Shown: positions 32,715 to 41,248 of the stretch, one piece after another | Position numbering within the stretch: position 1 is the stretch's first letter | Layout of the letters: each line of letters starts with the position of its first letter | DNA from: Nitrospiria bacterium | GTDB taxonomy: Bacteria; Nitrospirota; Nitrospiria; JACQBZ01 | Direction of reading: 5' to 3' | Length of the DNA stretch: 64,000 nucleotides | Assembly: GCA_035498035.1 (NCBI GenBank) | Contig: DATKAN010000023.1 | Span: forward strand, 29,087 to 93,086 | Notes under the pieces: model-generated | The model's database searches: none | Told to the model about the DNA's origin: nothing | Seen by the model: the letters and a program-made list of their open reading frames with translations, nothing else | Program-made: the position numbers and the translations under genes

Positions 32715-33212
32715 ATGCATCCTAACAGGTCAACGGGCAACAATCAAAAAGACTTCTTCACCTCTCATGAGGTCGGCGAGATCATCGGTTTGACCCGGCG
32801 CCAGATTCAGCACTGGGATCACAGCGGTCTTATCAAACCGAGTTTTCGCACTCCCGGCGGTCATTCCCGCTATACCTTCCCGGATCTTGTTTCCTTCAGG
32901 ACGGCGAAAAAATTGTTGGACGCGGGTGTATCGCTCCAGCGTATTCGTCAAAGCATCGGAGAGCTTCAAAGGGTCCTTCCGACCGTCAGGCGGCCGCTCG
33001 CCGAATTGACGCTCGTCGCCACAGGGGACATGGTCCTGGTATTTTATGAGGGAACGGTCTTCGAGGCGATCTCCGGTCAGCAGTGGATCGTCGAGGTGGC
33101 CGAAATTCAACAGGCCGTCGATAAGTGGCAGAAACGCGTTCGAGAGCTCGGCAAGTTTCGAAAGATTCACAAAAGTCACGGGCCGTCCCGACAGATTGAT
33201 AAGGCGTCATAA
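32715..33212 (+). CDS. MerR-family regulator beside ParA
   Basis: The 165-residue protein has an N-terminal winged helix of the MerR type (FTSHEVGEIIGLTRRQIQHW, then HSGLIKPSFRTPGGHSRYTF) and a dimerisation helix (LLDAGVSLQRIRQSIGELQ). The C-terminal domain (residues 90-150) is not one of the common metal- or drug-binding types. There is no ribosome site, but the promoter places the transcript start at the ATG. It leads a four-gene cluster with ParA and two unusual proteins. Confidence 0.88.
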   Translation: MHPNRSTGNNQKDFFTSHEVGEIIGLTRRQIQHWDHSGLIKPSFRTPGGHSRYTFPDLVSFRTAKKLLDAGVSLQRIRQSIGELQRVLPTVRRPLAELTLVATGDMVLVFYEGTVFEAISGQQWIVEVAEIQQAVDKWQKRVRELGKFRKIHKSHGPSRQIDKAS

Positions 33213-33307
33213 TACTTTTCTGTCGATCGTCGATCTGAATCCGATCATCGGTCGAGAATCTGTTCCATCGGAGGATATCCATTCACCGATGTAGAAAGGA
33301 GGAGTAT

Positions 33308-34192
33308 ATGCGCACGATCTCGATCATCAATCAAAAAGGGGGATGCGGTAAAACGACGACGGCCATCAACCTGTCGGCCTCTCTTGCGAAGCTGAACCGG
33401 CGTGTGTTATTAATTGATCTGGACCCGCAGGGCCATGCTTCTCTCGGACTGAACCTCAAACCGGAGGATCTTACCAAAGGAATGACGGAGGTCTTGACCC
33501 AGGACAGTTGCCTGGATGATGTGATCTACGAAGCGATCTGTCCCAATCTCGATCTGGCCCCCGCCAATATCACGCTCAGCTCGGCGGAGCCGCTTCTGGC
33601 GACGGCCTTGCAGAAAGAGCAGCGCCTGCTCTCCGCCATCGAGACCTTGCGGCGGACCTATCATTACATCATCATCGATTCGCCGCCCAGTCTGGGGATG
33701 TTGACCTTCAACGCATTGAGGGCCAGCGACGAGGCGATCGTTCCGGTCGATATGGGCTATTTTTCCCTTCATGGCCTGACAAAGTTGATCGAGATCGTCG
33801 ATGTGGTCGCCCGACATACCGGTCACGAAGTGACGGTGTGGGCCCTGGCCACGATGGTGAACAGTCGCGTGCGCTTTGCTCAGGAAATTTTAGGCGAAGT
33901 GCAACGGCACTTTGTGGAGCGCACCTTCAAGACGATGATCCGTAACAATGTCAAGCTTCGCGAGGCGGCCAGACACGGTTTGCCGATCACCGAGTTTGAT
34001 CCTCACTCAAAAGGAACGACGGATTATATGGGACTGGCCCAGGAGGTCGTCGCGCAGGAGGTCGAAGATTCCGTCGCCGCCGTGACGGAAAAGGTGTCGC
34101 CCATGATACCGGAAATCGAGGCCCAGAAATTTCTGGGACCGATTCTCATCGAAGAAATCCTACCGGATCCGTCGAAACGAACGGTTATTTAA
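33308..34192 (+). CDS. ParA-family ATPase
   Basis: A 294-residue deviant-Walker ATPase. Walker A is INQKGGCGKTTTAIN (with the signature Lys), switch I is DLDPQGHASLGL, and Walker B is YIIIDSPPSLG. ParA proteins form dynamic dimers on DNA and position plasmids, chromosomes or protein clusters. No ParB gene or parS-like repeat is seen here, so the cargo may be another complex. AAAGGAGGAG precedes the ATG. It sits 95 bases after the MerR gene. Confidence 0.93.
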   Translation: MRTISIINQKGGCGKTTTAINLSASLAKLNRRVLLIDLDPQGHASLGLNLKPEDLTKGMTEVLTQDSCLDDVIYEAICPNLDLAPANITLSSAEPLLATALQKEQRLLSAIETLRRTYHYIIIDSPPSLGMLTFNALRASDEAIVPVDMGYFSLHGLTKLIEIVDVVARHTGHEVTVWALATMVNSRVRFAQEILGEVQRHFVERTFKTMIRNNVKLREAARHGLPITEFDPHSKGTTDYMGLAQEVVAQEVEDSVAAVTEKVSPMIPEIEAQKFLGPILIEEILPDPSKRTVI

Positions 34193-34206
34193 ACGAGGGT
34201 AAACGG

Positions 34207-35154
34207 ATGAACTCAAAGAAAAGGTCGGGAAAGGGCGTGGAAGATATTTCGCATCTTTTCCTCTCCGGTTCCGTAGCCGCGCCGGCCTTCAATCGAATGA
34301 GCCCGACGGCCCGGAAATTCGGAGAGGCCGTGACCTTGAGGACCAGGGTATGGTTAACCCTCGGGCTTGTTCCCCGTCTTCCGTCGGCTTTTTTTACAGC
34401 CAACTTGGCCGTGGAACTGGCGCGGTGCGGACGGCAGGTCCTGGTGATCGAGACGTCGCCGCTGCCCGCTCTGGACAAAGTTTTTGGAATCGCCCAGATC
34501 CAACCGTCGTTAAACGATTTGTTGGAACAATCGCAAAAACAGATCGTTCTGGACGGACCGATGGGAATGAAGATACTGAGTTTTCGATTGTGTCCGGATG
34601 AACTCCGGGGTTTTGCTCTGGAAGAGCAGCAGATCCTCTCCCAGATCTTGCGCCAGGAGGAAGACAAGGCCGAGCAGATCCTGATTCATGCCGCTTACGA
34701 AGAAAATCCCTCTTTTGAAATATGGGCGAAGCTCGGGCAGGGGGTCATCCTCTCGGTGGATCTGAACGCCGATACGGTTCTCCAGACCTACCAAGTCTGC
34801 AAACATTTGTTTCATCTAAATCCCGGTCTGCGAATCGGGATTCTTGGGTTCGGAAGGCAGAACAAAGAGGGATGGGCGGCGTGTATGAATAAATTAAGCG
34901 AAGCGGTGACGCGGTTTTTAGGGAAAACCTTGGAATGGTTTGGGATGATTCCGGAGGATCCGCTGATCGATCGCTCCATCGCCGCAAAAGTTCCGCTGGC
35001 CCTTTTGGATCATACGGCTCAAGCCTCGGTGGGTTTTTCCGCGGCGGCCCGGAACCTTCAGCCGGAGAAGGGGATGGCCTCCATTCGCCCCGGGGTCGCA
35101 TATTCTTTTTTTGACGGGCTCCGTCGCACGGCGGACCTCGTGGAGGAAATATGA
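34207..35154 (+). CDS. ParA/MinD-like protein with destroyed P-loop
   Basis: The 315-residue protein has the ParA/MinD layout, but the Walker A region reads WLTLGLVPRLPSAFFTANLA in place of GKGGxGKTxxAxNLA, and LVIETSP stands where LLIDxDP is expected. The Lys and the metal-binding Asp are missing, so ATP hydrolysis is very unlikely. LSQILRQEEDKAEQILIHAA and ILSVDLNADTV fit the later strands. It may act as a partner of the intact ParA next to it. It starts 15 bases after ParA and overlaps the next gene by four. Confidence 0.75.
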   Translation: MNSKKRSGKGVEDISHLFLSGSVAAPAFNRMSPTARKFGEAVTLRTRVWLTLGLVPRLPSAFFTANLAVELARCGRQVLVIETSPLPALDKVFGIAQIQPSLNDLLEQSQKQIVLDGPMGMKILSFRLCPDELRGFALEEQQILSQILRQEEDKAEQILIHAAYEENPSFEIWAKLGQGVILSVDLNADTVLQTYQVCKHLFHLNPGLRIGILGFGRQNKEGWAACMNKLSEAVTRFLGKTLEWFGMIPEDPLIDRSIAAKVPLALLDHTAQASVGFSAAARNLQPEKGMASIRPGVAYSFFDGLRRTADLVEEI

Positions 35155-35720
35155 AACTGCAACGGATTGTTCTTCAAGATAACGCGGCTCTTGAGAAACT
35201 CCTGTTGGCCCAGCTTCAGGATTTGGGCGGCAAGATCGATCTGCTGGAGCGGGAATTGGGTTCCGACGCGGGCCCGCTCTGCCTCGGGGTCGATGAGGAG
35301 CGGCGTTTTGTCCTCCTGATATTCTCCATCGCGGAAGATGATGCCCTTCTTATAAAGACTCTCGGGCAATTGAAATGGGTTATTCGTCATCATCCGCTTT
35401 TGGCCCGCTTGTTTAATAAGCCTGGAGTGGAATTCTCCCCGTCGCCCCGGGCGATCCTGGTCGCCCCTTCCTTTACGACCACCCTGCAGGAATCCATCGC
35501 CTTCATCGCCTTTGACATCGAACTCTACGAGTATCGCGCCGTGGAACTCAATCATGAACGGGCGCTTCTCCTGGATCCCGTATCGTTCACCGGCCGGAAA
35601 TCGAATTCGCCGGCCGCCTCCGTGTCTTCCGCGTCCCAGGATCCTTCGTCCAAGGCCCAGCTTACCGATACGGAACGCAAGTTTTTTGAAGGGTTTTTCC
35701 CGAAAAGCCTGCCTACGTAG
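35151..35720 (+). CDS. NucS/DUF91-like protein with degenerate nuclease site
   Basis: The 189-residue product starts with ATGA overlap. LQDLGGKIDLLERELGSDAG followed by LCLGVDEERRFVLLIFSIAE recalls PD-(D/E)XK nucleases of the NucS/DUF91 type, where the last segment should end in ELK; here it is IFS, so the catalytic Glu and Lys are absent. LGQLKWVIRHHPLLARLF fits the following helix. The last 40 residues are Ser/Pro-rich. Probably a non-catalytic DNA or protein binder; fold assignment is tentative. Confidence 0.6.
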   Translation: MKLQRIVLQDNAALEKLLLAQLQDLGGKIDLLERELGSDAGPLCLGVDEERRFVLLIFSIAEDDALLIKTLGQLKWVIRHHPLLARLFNKPGVEFSPSPRAILVAPSFTTTLQESIAFIAFDIELYEYRAVELNHERALLLDPVSFTGRKSNSPAASVSSASQDPSSKAQLTDTERKFFEGFFPKSLPT

Positions 35721-35815
35721 CGTGGATTCCTCCCAAGCCTCGTCGATTTTAGTCTTGTAATTTTGACGGACCCATATTAAAATTAGGCCAAACAGCGAGA
35801 AGGAGGTTCTATCTC

Positions 35816-36034
35816 ATGCCCATGTACGAATATCGGTGTGATCAATGCGCCCGGTCGTTTATCCTGTTACAAAGCGTCCATGTTCAAGCGGGCGAGACGA
35901 TTTGTCCTCACTGCGGGACGAATAAAATTCAGCGTCTCTTTTCAACCTTTGCCTCGAAGGTGGAAGGAAGCGCCGGCCCTTCCCGACCGAGCGGATCCCA
36001 CGGATGCGGTTCGGGCGGTTGCGGTTGTGCCTAG
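35816..36034 (+). CDS. FmdB-family zinc-ribbon protein
   Basis: The 72-residue protein begins MPMYEYRCDQCARSFILLQS and has a second knuckle CPHCG, the typical FmdB putative regulatory ribbon. The tail is Gly/Cys-rich (CGSGGCGCA). GAAGGAGGTT precedes the ATG. Such proteins are linked to formamidase/amidase regulation in name only; the real role is unknown. Confidence 0.9.
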   Translation: MPMYEYRCDQCARSFILLQSVHVQAGETICPHCGTNKIQRLFSTFASKVEGSAGPSRPSGSHGCGSGGCGCA

Positions 36035-36051
36035 GAAAGGATGGTCGCGGT

Positions 36052-36369
36052 CTGAATACGAAGTTTTTTACGGTGGCGAAAACAACCGAGATTGATCCCG
36101 GTAGAGCCCGAGTCGTTTATGTCCAAGGAATCGAGATCGCTTTGTTTAATATTGCAGGCGAGTTCTATGCCGTTGACAACCTCTGCCCTCACGAAGGCGG
36201 TCCGTTGGTGGCCGGAACCGTCCAGGGAATGGTGCTGACCTGTCCGTGGCACCGTTGGCAATTTCACCTGAAGACGGGTCGTTCCCCGATTAATCCAGCC
36301 GTTCAAGTCCAAACCTATCCCGTACAGATCGAAGGGGAGCAAATTCGGATCGGCATGGCGACGGATTAG
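36052..36369 (+). CDS. Small Rieske [2Fe-2S] ferredoxin
   Basis: A roughly 105-residue soluble Rieske protein. The cluster ligands are in NLCPHEGGPL and TCPWHRW (CxH-x15-18-CxxH). It is 45-50% like the second Rieske gene at 63338 by eye (VQG-EIALFN, FYAVDNLC, CPWHxW). The start is uncertain: CTG 36052 has AGGAAAGG upstream and fits the paralogue's N-terminus, GTG 36070 is possible, and ATG 36004 lies inside fmdB. It would pass electrons to an oxygenase or reductase not encoded here. Confidence 0.85.
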   Translation: MNTKFFTVAKTTEIDPGRARVVYVQGIEIALFNIAGEFYAVDNLCPHEGGPLVAGTVQGMVLTCPWHRWQFHLKTGRSPINPAVQVQTYPVQIEGEQIRIGMATD

Positions 36370-36413
36370 GCTCGCCTGGAAAAAGTATCATCACTCGGTA
36401 TTTCGGCGATATC

Positions 36414-37436
36414 ATGCCCTCGATTATACAAATCCTGTTCTGTATGTTGGTGATCCTGTCATTCCGTCCGACGATCGACGCGTATGCGGAGGACAACGCG
36501 CAAAAGTCGATCTCGGCCGAAGATGAGGAGTTTCGCGCGGTCCTATCGGGAGAGGGGGAGCCTTGGTTCGATCCGAAAACGGGCGGAAGGGTTAAATTTA
36601 CCATCTCGGTCACCGACAGGGTCAATAACCGCGAGTATCCCGTTTATTTGGACAATATCACGGCCAAGGTTTTCAACCTTTCCCTCATTCCGGGAAAGCT
36701 GATCGTCACGGGGGAGGAAGCCAACCTGCACTCCCCCGTGACAACCTTGATTGATCTGAAAAGCCGGGAAGAGGCCGATTCCTTCATCGGTTTTGGAAAC
36801 ACGCTGTCCCTAACGGGGCGCTTCCTGATTTATCGAAAATTTTACCCGCCGCAGACGGCCGAGCCGCCCGTGATGAGCGATCTGGTCCTGGTTTACGATC
36901 TGGCCGGTTCCGCGGATGAAAATCGGATGCGGGGGGAAGAGGCCTACCGGAACGATCCCATCGGACGGCTGACCGAGGTGGGGCATCCAATTTATCCGGA
37001 AAGCAACGCCGGGAAGAAACACTATCGGGTCTGGGTGCCGGATGAAAACAAACGGCATGCGATCATTCCGAACGGTTTTTTTTGGTTTGATCACGACCGG
37101 AAGGTCGCCTTCGGCGATCGGATCGGGGGAGAGGATTACCTGGTTGTGGTTGACCTGTCGAACGGTCTGGCCCGTCCTGTCATTCACCGGATGGAAATCG
37201 ATTTGCGGGCATTGCTCCGGCCGGAGGATCGTGAGAATTCGGCGATCCTTCAAGAAGCGGAACCGGTCAAGCTGGAAGGGGTTCAAGACCTGACGAACGG
37301 AAAGGTCAAGGCGCGCATCTCATCCCCTATTCCACTTGGAAATAATAGTTTGGAATTCCCCTTCGAAGGAACGGATCCCGCCGGGTCCCGACAAACGCAA
37401 GATTCCGCTCCGGCGGCACACCAAACCCAAAAATAA
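36414..37436 (+). CDS. Secreted protein of unknown function
   Basis: The 340-residue protein has a signal peptide (IQILFCMLVILSFRPTIDAYA) and a beta-rich body with VKFTISVTDRVNNREYPVYL, LVLVYDLAGSADENRM and DYLVVVDLSNGLARPV. The end is Ser/Gln/His-rich and low complexity. I recognise no family. It has no clear ribosome site and no obvious partner gene. Confidence 0.7.
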   Translation: MPSIIQILFCMLVILSFRPTIDAYAEDNAQKSISAEDEEFRAVLSGEGEPWFDPKTGGRVKFTISVTDRVNNREYPVYLDNITAKVFNLSLIPGKLIVTGEEANLHSPVTTLIDLKSREEADSFIGFGNTLSLTGRFLIYRKFYPPQTAEPPVMSDLVLVYDLAGSADENRMRGEEAYRNDPIGRLTEVGHPIYPESNAGKKHYRVWVPDENKRHAIIPNGFFWFDHDRKVAFGDRIGGEDYLVVVDLSNGLARPVIHRMEIDLRALLRPEDRENSAILQEAEPVKLEGVQDLTNGKVKARISSPIPLGNNSLEFPFEGTDPAGSRQTQDSAPAAHQTQK

Positions 37437-37518
37437 GATTGAAACGCGCGGGGATCCGTAAAGGGCGCGGATGTTCTCGTAAAGTCGGGGGGGATCGACG
37501 ACTTTGCTCTCCGCGATA

Positions 37519-37971
37519 TTACTGAGTAACAGGCGGGGCGGGAACGAATGAATGGAGTTTGTGAGCCTCCAAGGGAAGGACGGTGCTCTTCTTGATGTCG
37601 TCAACCATGCGGCTGGGGACCATGATGCTGCTGGTGATGATCCCTTCGGATTTTCCCTGAACCACTTCGCATTTCCCGTTATGCAAAACCGGTAGATTGT
37701 CCTCGTCAAGGAATTGATAATCGAGGCAGATATGGCGGGCTTCTGGGTTATTATTTTTGACCTTGGCCGACCAGATGAACTCGGTCCTGTTGAAGTTCTC
37801 CCAGGTGTAACCTTTTTTCCAGGAGTAGTCCAATACGTCCACGTTGATTTCCTTGTTGCTGATCATTTTAGGGGGGTTAGCCGGCTTCGGCGCGTCTTCG
37901 GCGGCCGAAAGCTGGACTACCGCCACGATCGCAACGGTGAAGAGGGGGAGAATGAAGTGTTTCATTCGCAT
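37519..37971 (-). CDS. Small secreted protein (FxLYD-like)
   Basis: The 150-residue product has a signal peptide (FILPLFTVAIVAVVQLSAAE) and a beta-sandwich stretch (NFNRTEFIWSAKVKNNNPEA; CLDYQFLDEDNLPVL) like FxLYD domains, which are found in envelope proteins of unknown role. No ribosome site is seen; the -10 box of its promoter lies nine bases before the ATG, so the mRNA is probably leaderless. Confidence 0.7.
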   Translation of the reverse strand: MRMKHFILPLFTVAIVAVVQLSAAEDAPKPANPPKMISNKEINVDVLDYSWKKGYTWENFNRTEFIWSAKVKNNNPEARHICLDYQFLDEDNLPVLHNGKCEVVQGKSEGIITSSIMVPSRMVDDIKKSTVLPLEAHKLHSFVPAPPVTQ

Positions 37972-37980
37972 GGGAAAGAA

Positions 37981-38009
37981 ATTGTATGGGATCGAAAAAA
38001 AATTGTCAA
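37981..38009 (-). promoter_or_regulatory. Promoter, leaderless type
   Basis: On the minus strand TTGACA (38004-38009) and TACAAT (37981-37986) are 17 bases apart, and the ATG at 37971 begins ten bases after the -10 box. Confidence 0.75.
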
Positions 38010-38097
38010 CAAGAATTTTAGGCCAAAAGGCCCGCGGCTGCTTAGGGGGCTCGGGTGAACCCCGTTCTGGTCTAATTGATCTAAAGGATGGTTAGTT

Positions 38098-38826
38098 TTA
38101 TGAATTGTTTTCCCGCTTCAAGCGCGAGACGAAGTGGTCCGCTTGTCGTGTCGGTTCGGGGATTCGATATCCTCGGGAGCAGGCCAGGACGAAGCGAATG
38201 GCGGCAGGCAGATCGATTTTGTGCCCCACGGAGACGAAGATCGGATTGGTATTATCCTTCGTCCGCACGACGGCCCCGATGACGTCCCCTTGATTTCCGG
38301 TCAGGGGGGTCCAACTCCCTCTATGGCGCGGGGGTGGCCGGAAATTTCCATAAAGACGCGATTTGGCGCAGCCGATCGTCGGCTTATCGAGCCACAAACC
38401 GATATGACATGCGATGCCGCAACCTCGCGGGTGGGCGACGCCTTGGCCGTCGATCATGAGCAAATCCGGTTCGTGCCGCATCCGGTCAAAGGCCTTCAAA
38501 AGGGCCGGGGCCTCGCGAAAGGCCAGCAAGCCGGGAATATAGGGAAAGCTCAGTTCGGATACAACCCCGCATTCCTCGACGACTTTCAGGTCGGGGAGGC
38601 TCAGAACAACGACGCCGGCATAAGCCCTCGGCGGGTTTTTGGAAAGCGCGATGTCCGCGCCGGCCACAAAGCGCACCGTTTTTAAATAATTTTTCTGGAC
38701 GACTCGGGCCGAGAGCTGTCTTTGGACCTCGACCGCTTCTTTCGGGGAGAGGTTCCAGGGATGCAATGCGCGGGATTTCAATTCAAAAAAACCCCATCTG
38801 CTCGGGCTGGGGGGCCGGCTGGACAC
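38098..38826 (-). CDS. nfi: Endonuclease V (deoxyinosine 3' endonuclease)
   Basis: Endonuclease V nicks DNA 3' to hypoxanthine left by adenine deamination. The protein shows the family motifs FVAGADIAL (first metal Asp), FPYIPGLLAFRE and DGQGVAHPRGCGIACHIGL (second Asp). About 225-242 residues, normal length. The first 15-20 residues overlap the 3' end of the uracil-DNA glycosylase gene by 44 bases and may not be translated; the true start is probably a TTG a few codons inside. The two repair genes form an operon. Confidence 0.92.
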   Translation of the reverse strand: MSSRPPSPSRWGFFELKSRALHPWNLSPKEAVEVQRQLSARVVQKNYLKTVRFVAGADIALSKNPPRAYAGVVVLSLPDLKVVEECGVVSELSFPYIPGLLAFREAPALLKAFDRMRHEPDLLMIDGQGVAHPRGCGIACHIGLWLDKPTIGCAKSRLYGNFRPPPRHRGSWTPLTGNQGDVIGAVVRTKDNTNPIFVSVGHKIDLPAAIRFVLACSRGYRIPEPTRQADHFVSRLKRENNS

Positions 38827-39373
38827 CCTTGGCCAGGAACTTTTTCAGATTCTGGAAATCCTCCGAAAGAGCGGGGCGCAGATTTCCCTGATGCAGCACG
38901 GCGGCGGGATGGAGGATGGGAAAAACCAGGAAGTTTTTCACCTGGAAATGCTGACCGCGCACCTTGGTGATCGCCACCTTCTTATCAAGAAGCGCCTGGG
39001 CCGCAAAGTTTCCCAGGGTGCAAACCACGCGGGGCTTGATCAACTCGATCTGTTTCCAGAGATAGGGCAGGCAGGCATCGATCTCATCCGTCAGGGGGTT
39101 TCGGTTCTCCGGCGGGCGGCATTTGATCACATTCGCGATATAGACGTCTTCGCGTTTTAGGCCGATGCCGCCTAAGAGATCCGTGAGCAGTTTGCCGGCC
39201 GCTCCCACGAAGGGCCGGTTCTGGAGGTCTTCGTTCTCGCCGGGCGCCTCGCCGACAAACATGACCTCGGCATTGGGGCTGCCTTCGCCGAACACCACAT
39301 GGGTGCGGGATTCGCACAGCCGACATTTACGGCAATCCCGGATCTCTTCGTAGAATTGTTGAAGGGCGGTCAT
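38783..39373 (-). CDS. Uracil-DNA glycosylase, family 4 (Fe-S)
   Basis: The 196-residue protein removes uracil from DNA. Motif A is GEAPGENEDLQNRPFVG, and the iron-sulfur Cys are in CRKCRLC near the N-terminus, IKCRPPENRN and DACLPYL; ILHPAAVL is motif B. It is followed by and overlaps endonuclease V, so the pair deals with the two main deamination products, uracil and hypoxanthine. Confidence 0.94.
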   Translation of the reverse strand: MTALQQFYEEIRDCRKCRLCESRTHVVFGEGSPNAEVMFVGEAPGENEDLQNRPFVGAAGKLLTDLLGGIGLKREDVYIANVIKCRPPENRNPLTDEIDACLPYLWKQIELIKPRVVCTLGNFAAQALLDKKVAITKVRGQHFQVKNFLVFPILHPAAVLHQGNLRPALSEDFQNLKKFLAKGVQPAPQPEQMGFF

Positions 39374-39537
39374 CCGTCATCCCGGAAGTTCGTTGTAAGG
39401 ATACGGCATCTCGCATCCAAAATCAACCGGCCCATGCGGGGAAATCTCCTTTCCTCTTGACGGATATTTTTTATGGGCGTATACGGTAAGGGTAAGCTGT
39501 GGGTGTGTTTCCGGGTATCATTGCGGGTTGGGAGGCG

Positions 39538-39777
39538 ATGCGGTTAAAAGGCAAGATCAAAACGGTCGAGGCCGGCCGGGGCAACGGCCATATTATATCG
39601 GAGGACGGCCGGGACTTCTTTTTTCATCGCAGCCATCTGGAACGGCTGGATTTCGAGAAATTGCGCCCGGGCGATGAGGTGGAATTTGAATTCGACGAGT
39701 TTCGTGGTCCCACGACTCCCAAAGCGCCCGTGGCCACCGTGGTCCGGCCCGCCGGAGGATCAAACAAGGATGGGTGA
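39538..39777 (+). CDS. Cold-shock-domain-like protein
   Basis: A 79-residue OB-fold protein: MRLKGKIKTVEAGRGNGHI, then EDGRDFFFHRSHLERLDFEK and GDEVEFEFDEF. The FFFHRS segment stands for the RNP2 motif of cold-shock proteins, which bind single-stranded nucleic acid. ATG 39538 has GGGAGG upstream; the longer frame from 39499 is less likely. Single gene, divergent from the uracil-DNA glycosylase gene. Confidence 0.82.
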   Translation: MRLKGKIKTVEAGRGNGHIISEDGRDFFFHRSHLERLDFEKLRPGDEVEFEFDEFRGPTTPKAPVATVVRPAGGSNKDG

Positions 39778-39837
39778 CAATCCCGGCCCCGCTGCAGTAG
39801 AATATAGATATTCACGGACAAGCCTGTTGCTCGAGGG

Positions 39838-39921
39838 AATCACTTCAGCGAGCACGGCGAGGGAGAGGTGGGGGTTCCGTTCCTCCTCAGCCGGAGGGAG
39901 GGGGCGAGGTGAACCCCTATA
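39838..39921. repeat. Dispersed intergenic repeat, copy B
   Basis: Read on the minus strand it begins ATAGGGGTTCACCTCGCCCC and continues with CTCCCTCCGGCTGAGG, parallel to copy A. Its end supplies the TATAAT box (39918-39923) that lies eight bases before the CCA-transferase ATG. Confidence 0.6.
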
Positions 39922-39923
39922 AT
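39918..39923 (+). promoter_or_regulatory. -10 box at leaderless spacing before cca gene
   Basis: A perfect TATAAT ends eight bases before ATG 39932. No good -35 box is seen 16-18 bases upstream, and there is no ribosome site, so this is a weaker case of the leaderless pattern. Confidence 0.4.
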
Positions 39924-39931
39924 AGACCATC

Positions 39932-41248
39932 ATGAGCGAAATGGGTGAGAAGGCTGTCGAAATTGTCAAGGTCCTGCGCGAAGCGGGCTTCCGCGCCTAT
40001 TGGGCCGGCGGGTCGGTTCGCGATCTTGTGATGGGACATGAGCCCCAGGATTACGATGTGGCGACCGACGCGCGTCCGGAGCAGGTCATGGAGCTCTTTC
40101 CCAGGACCGTCCCGGTCGGGGTCAGTTTCGGGGTCGTCAAGGTGATCGAGAACGGGTTTGAGTTTGAGGTGACCACCTTTCGTTCGGACGGCCGGTACAT
40201 CGACGGTCGCCATCCGGCCGAGGTGCACTACTCCGATGACCGCGAAGACGCCGCGCGGCGGGACTTCACGATCAACGGAATGTTTTACGACCCCCTGAAA
40301 AAGGAGATCATCGACTATGTGGAAGGCCGGAGGGACATTGCGGGCGGCGTGATCCGGGCCATCGGCGATCCGCATGAACGCTTTGAGGAAGACAAGCTCC
40401 GGCTGATGCGGGCCGTCCGGTTCGCCGCCCGGTTCGGGTACGTCATCGAGCCCAAGACCGAGGCGGCCCTCCGGGATCTGGCCGGACAGATTCAACAGAT
40501 CAGCGCCGAGCGGATTCGGGACGAGCTCAAAAAGATTTTGACCGGACCGAGTCCTTCCGACGGCATTTCCCTTCTCATCGAGACCGGCCTGCTGAAAAAG
40601 ATTCTGCCGGAGGTCCTGGCCATGGCCGGCGTGGAGCAGCCGAAGGAGTTTCACCCGGAGGGGGATGTGTTGACCCACACATTGCTCCTGCTCAAGAACC
40701 TGGATCATCCGTCGTTCGAACTGGCGCTGGCGGCCTTGTTGCACGACGTCGGAAAGCCGGCGACCTTTTCGATCCGGGACCGGATCCGATTCGACAACCA
40801 CTGTGAAGTGGGCGCGCGGATGACCGAGGCCGTCTGCGGGCGGCTCCGACTCTCGAACGAGCAGACCGAGCGGGTGACCGATCTGGTCCGCGATCATCTC
40901 CGATTCAAGGATGTTCGGCAGATGAGGGAAAGCACGCTCAAACGGTTTCTTCGCCAGCCTTATTTTTCTGACCATCTGGAGCTCCACCGTCTGGACTGTC
41001 TGGCCAGCCACGGGGATCTGACGAATTGGGAATTTTGCAAAAAAAAATTGGCCGAGCTGGGGCCGGAGGAGATCCGGCCGAAGCGCTTGTTGACCGGGGA
41101 CGATCTGATCGCAAAGGGCTATCGGCCCGGGCCTCTTTTCTCCAAGATCCTTACGCAGTTGGAAGATGCGCAGTTGGAAGGAACGATCAAGACCCGCGAC
41201 GAGGCGCTTGAATGGCTGCGGCGGGAGTTTGGGACTGAGGATGTTTAA
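39932..41248 (+). CDS. CCA tRNA nucleotidyltransferase with HD domain
   Basis: The 438-residue protein has the class II nucleotidyltransferase head (YWAGGSVRDLVMG, PQDYDVATDARPEQV), the conserved RRDFTINGMFYDP and EDKLRLMRAVRFAARFGY segments, and an HD domain (ALAALLHDVGKPATF). It adds or repairs the 3' CCA end of tRNAs. The one tRNA gene in this window does not encode CCA, consistent with a need for it. Could also be a poly(A) polymerase relative, but the HD domain and motifs favour CCA addition. Confidence 0.92.
   Translation: MSEMGEKAVEIVKVLREAGFRAYWAGGSVRDLVMGHEPQDYDVATDARPEQVMELFPRTVPVGVSFGVVKVIENGFEFEVTTFRSDGRYIDGRHPAEVHYSDDREDAARRDFTINGMFYDPLKKEIIDYVEGRRDIAGGVIRAIGDPHERFEEDKLRLMRAVRFAARFGYVIEPKTEAALRDLAGQIQQISAERIRDELKKILTGPSPSDGISLLIETGLLKKILPEVLAMAGVEQPKEFHPEGDVLTHTLLLLKNLDHPSFELALAALLHDVGKPATFSIRDRIRFDNHCEVGARMTEAVCGRLRLSNEQTERVTDLVRDHLRFKDVRQMRESTLKRFLRQPYFSDHLELHRLDCLASHGDLTNWEFCKKKLAELGPEEIRPKRLLTGDDLIAKGYRPGPLFSKILTQLEDAQLEGTIKTRDEALEWLRREFGTEDV

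Noticed and set aside
36240..36265. Third sigma54 promoter (TGGCAC in the Rieske gene), and a similar one near 63532
   Set aside because: The -12 TGC element is missing at the right spacing, and both lie inside genes.
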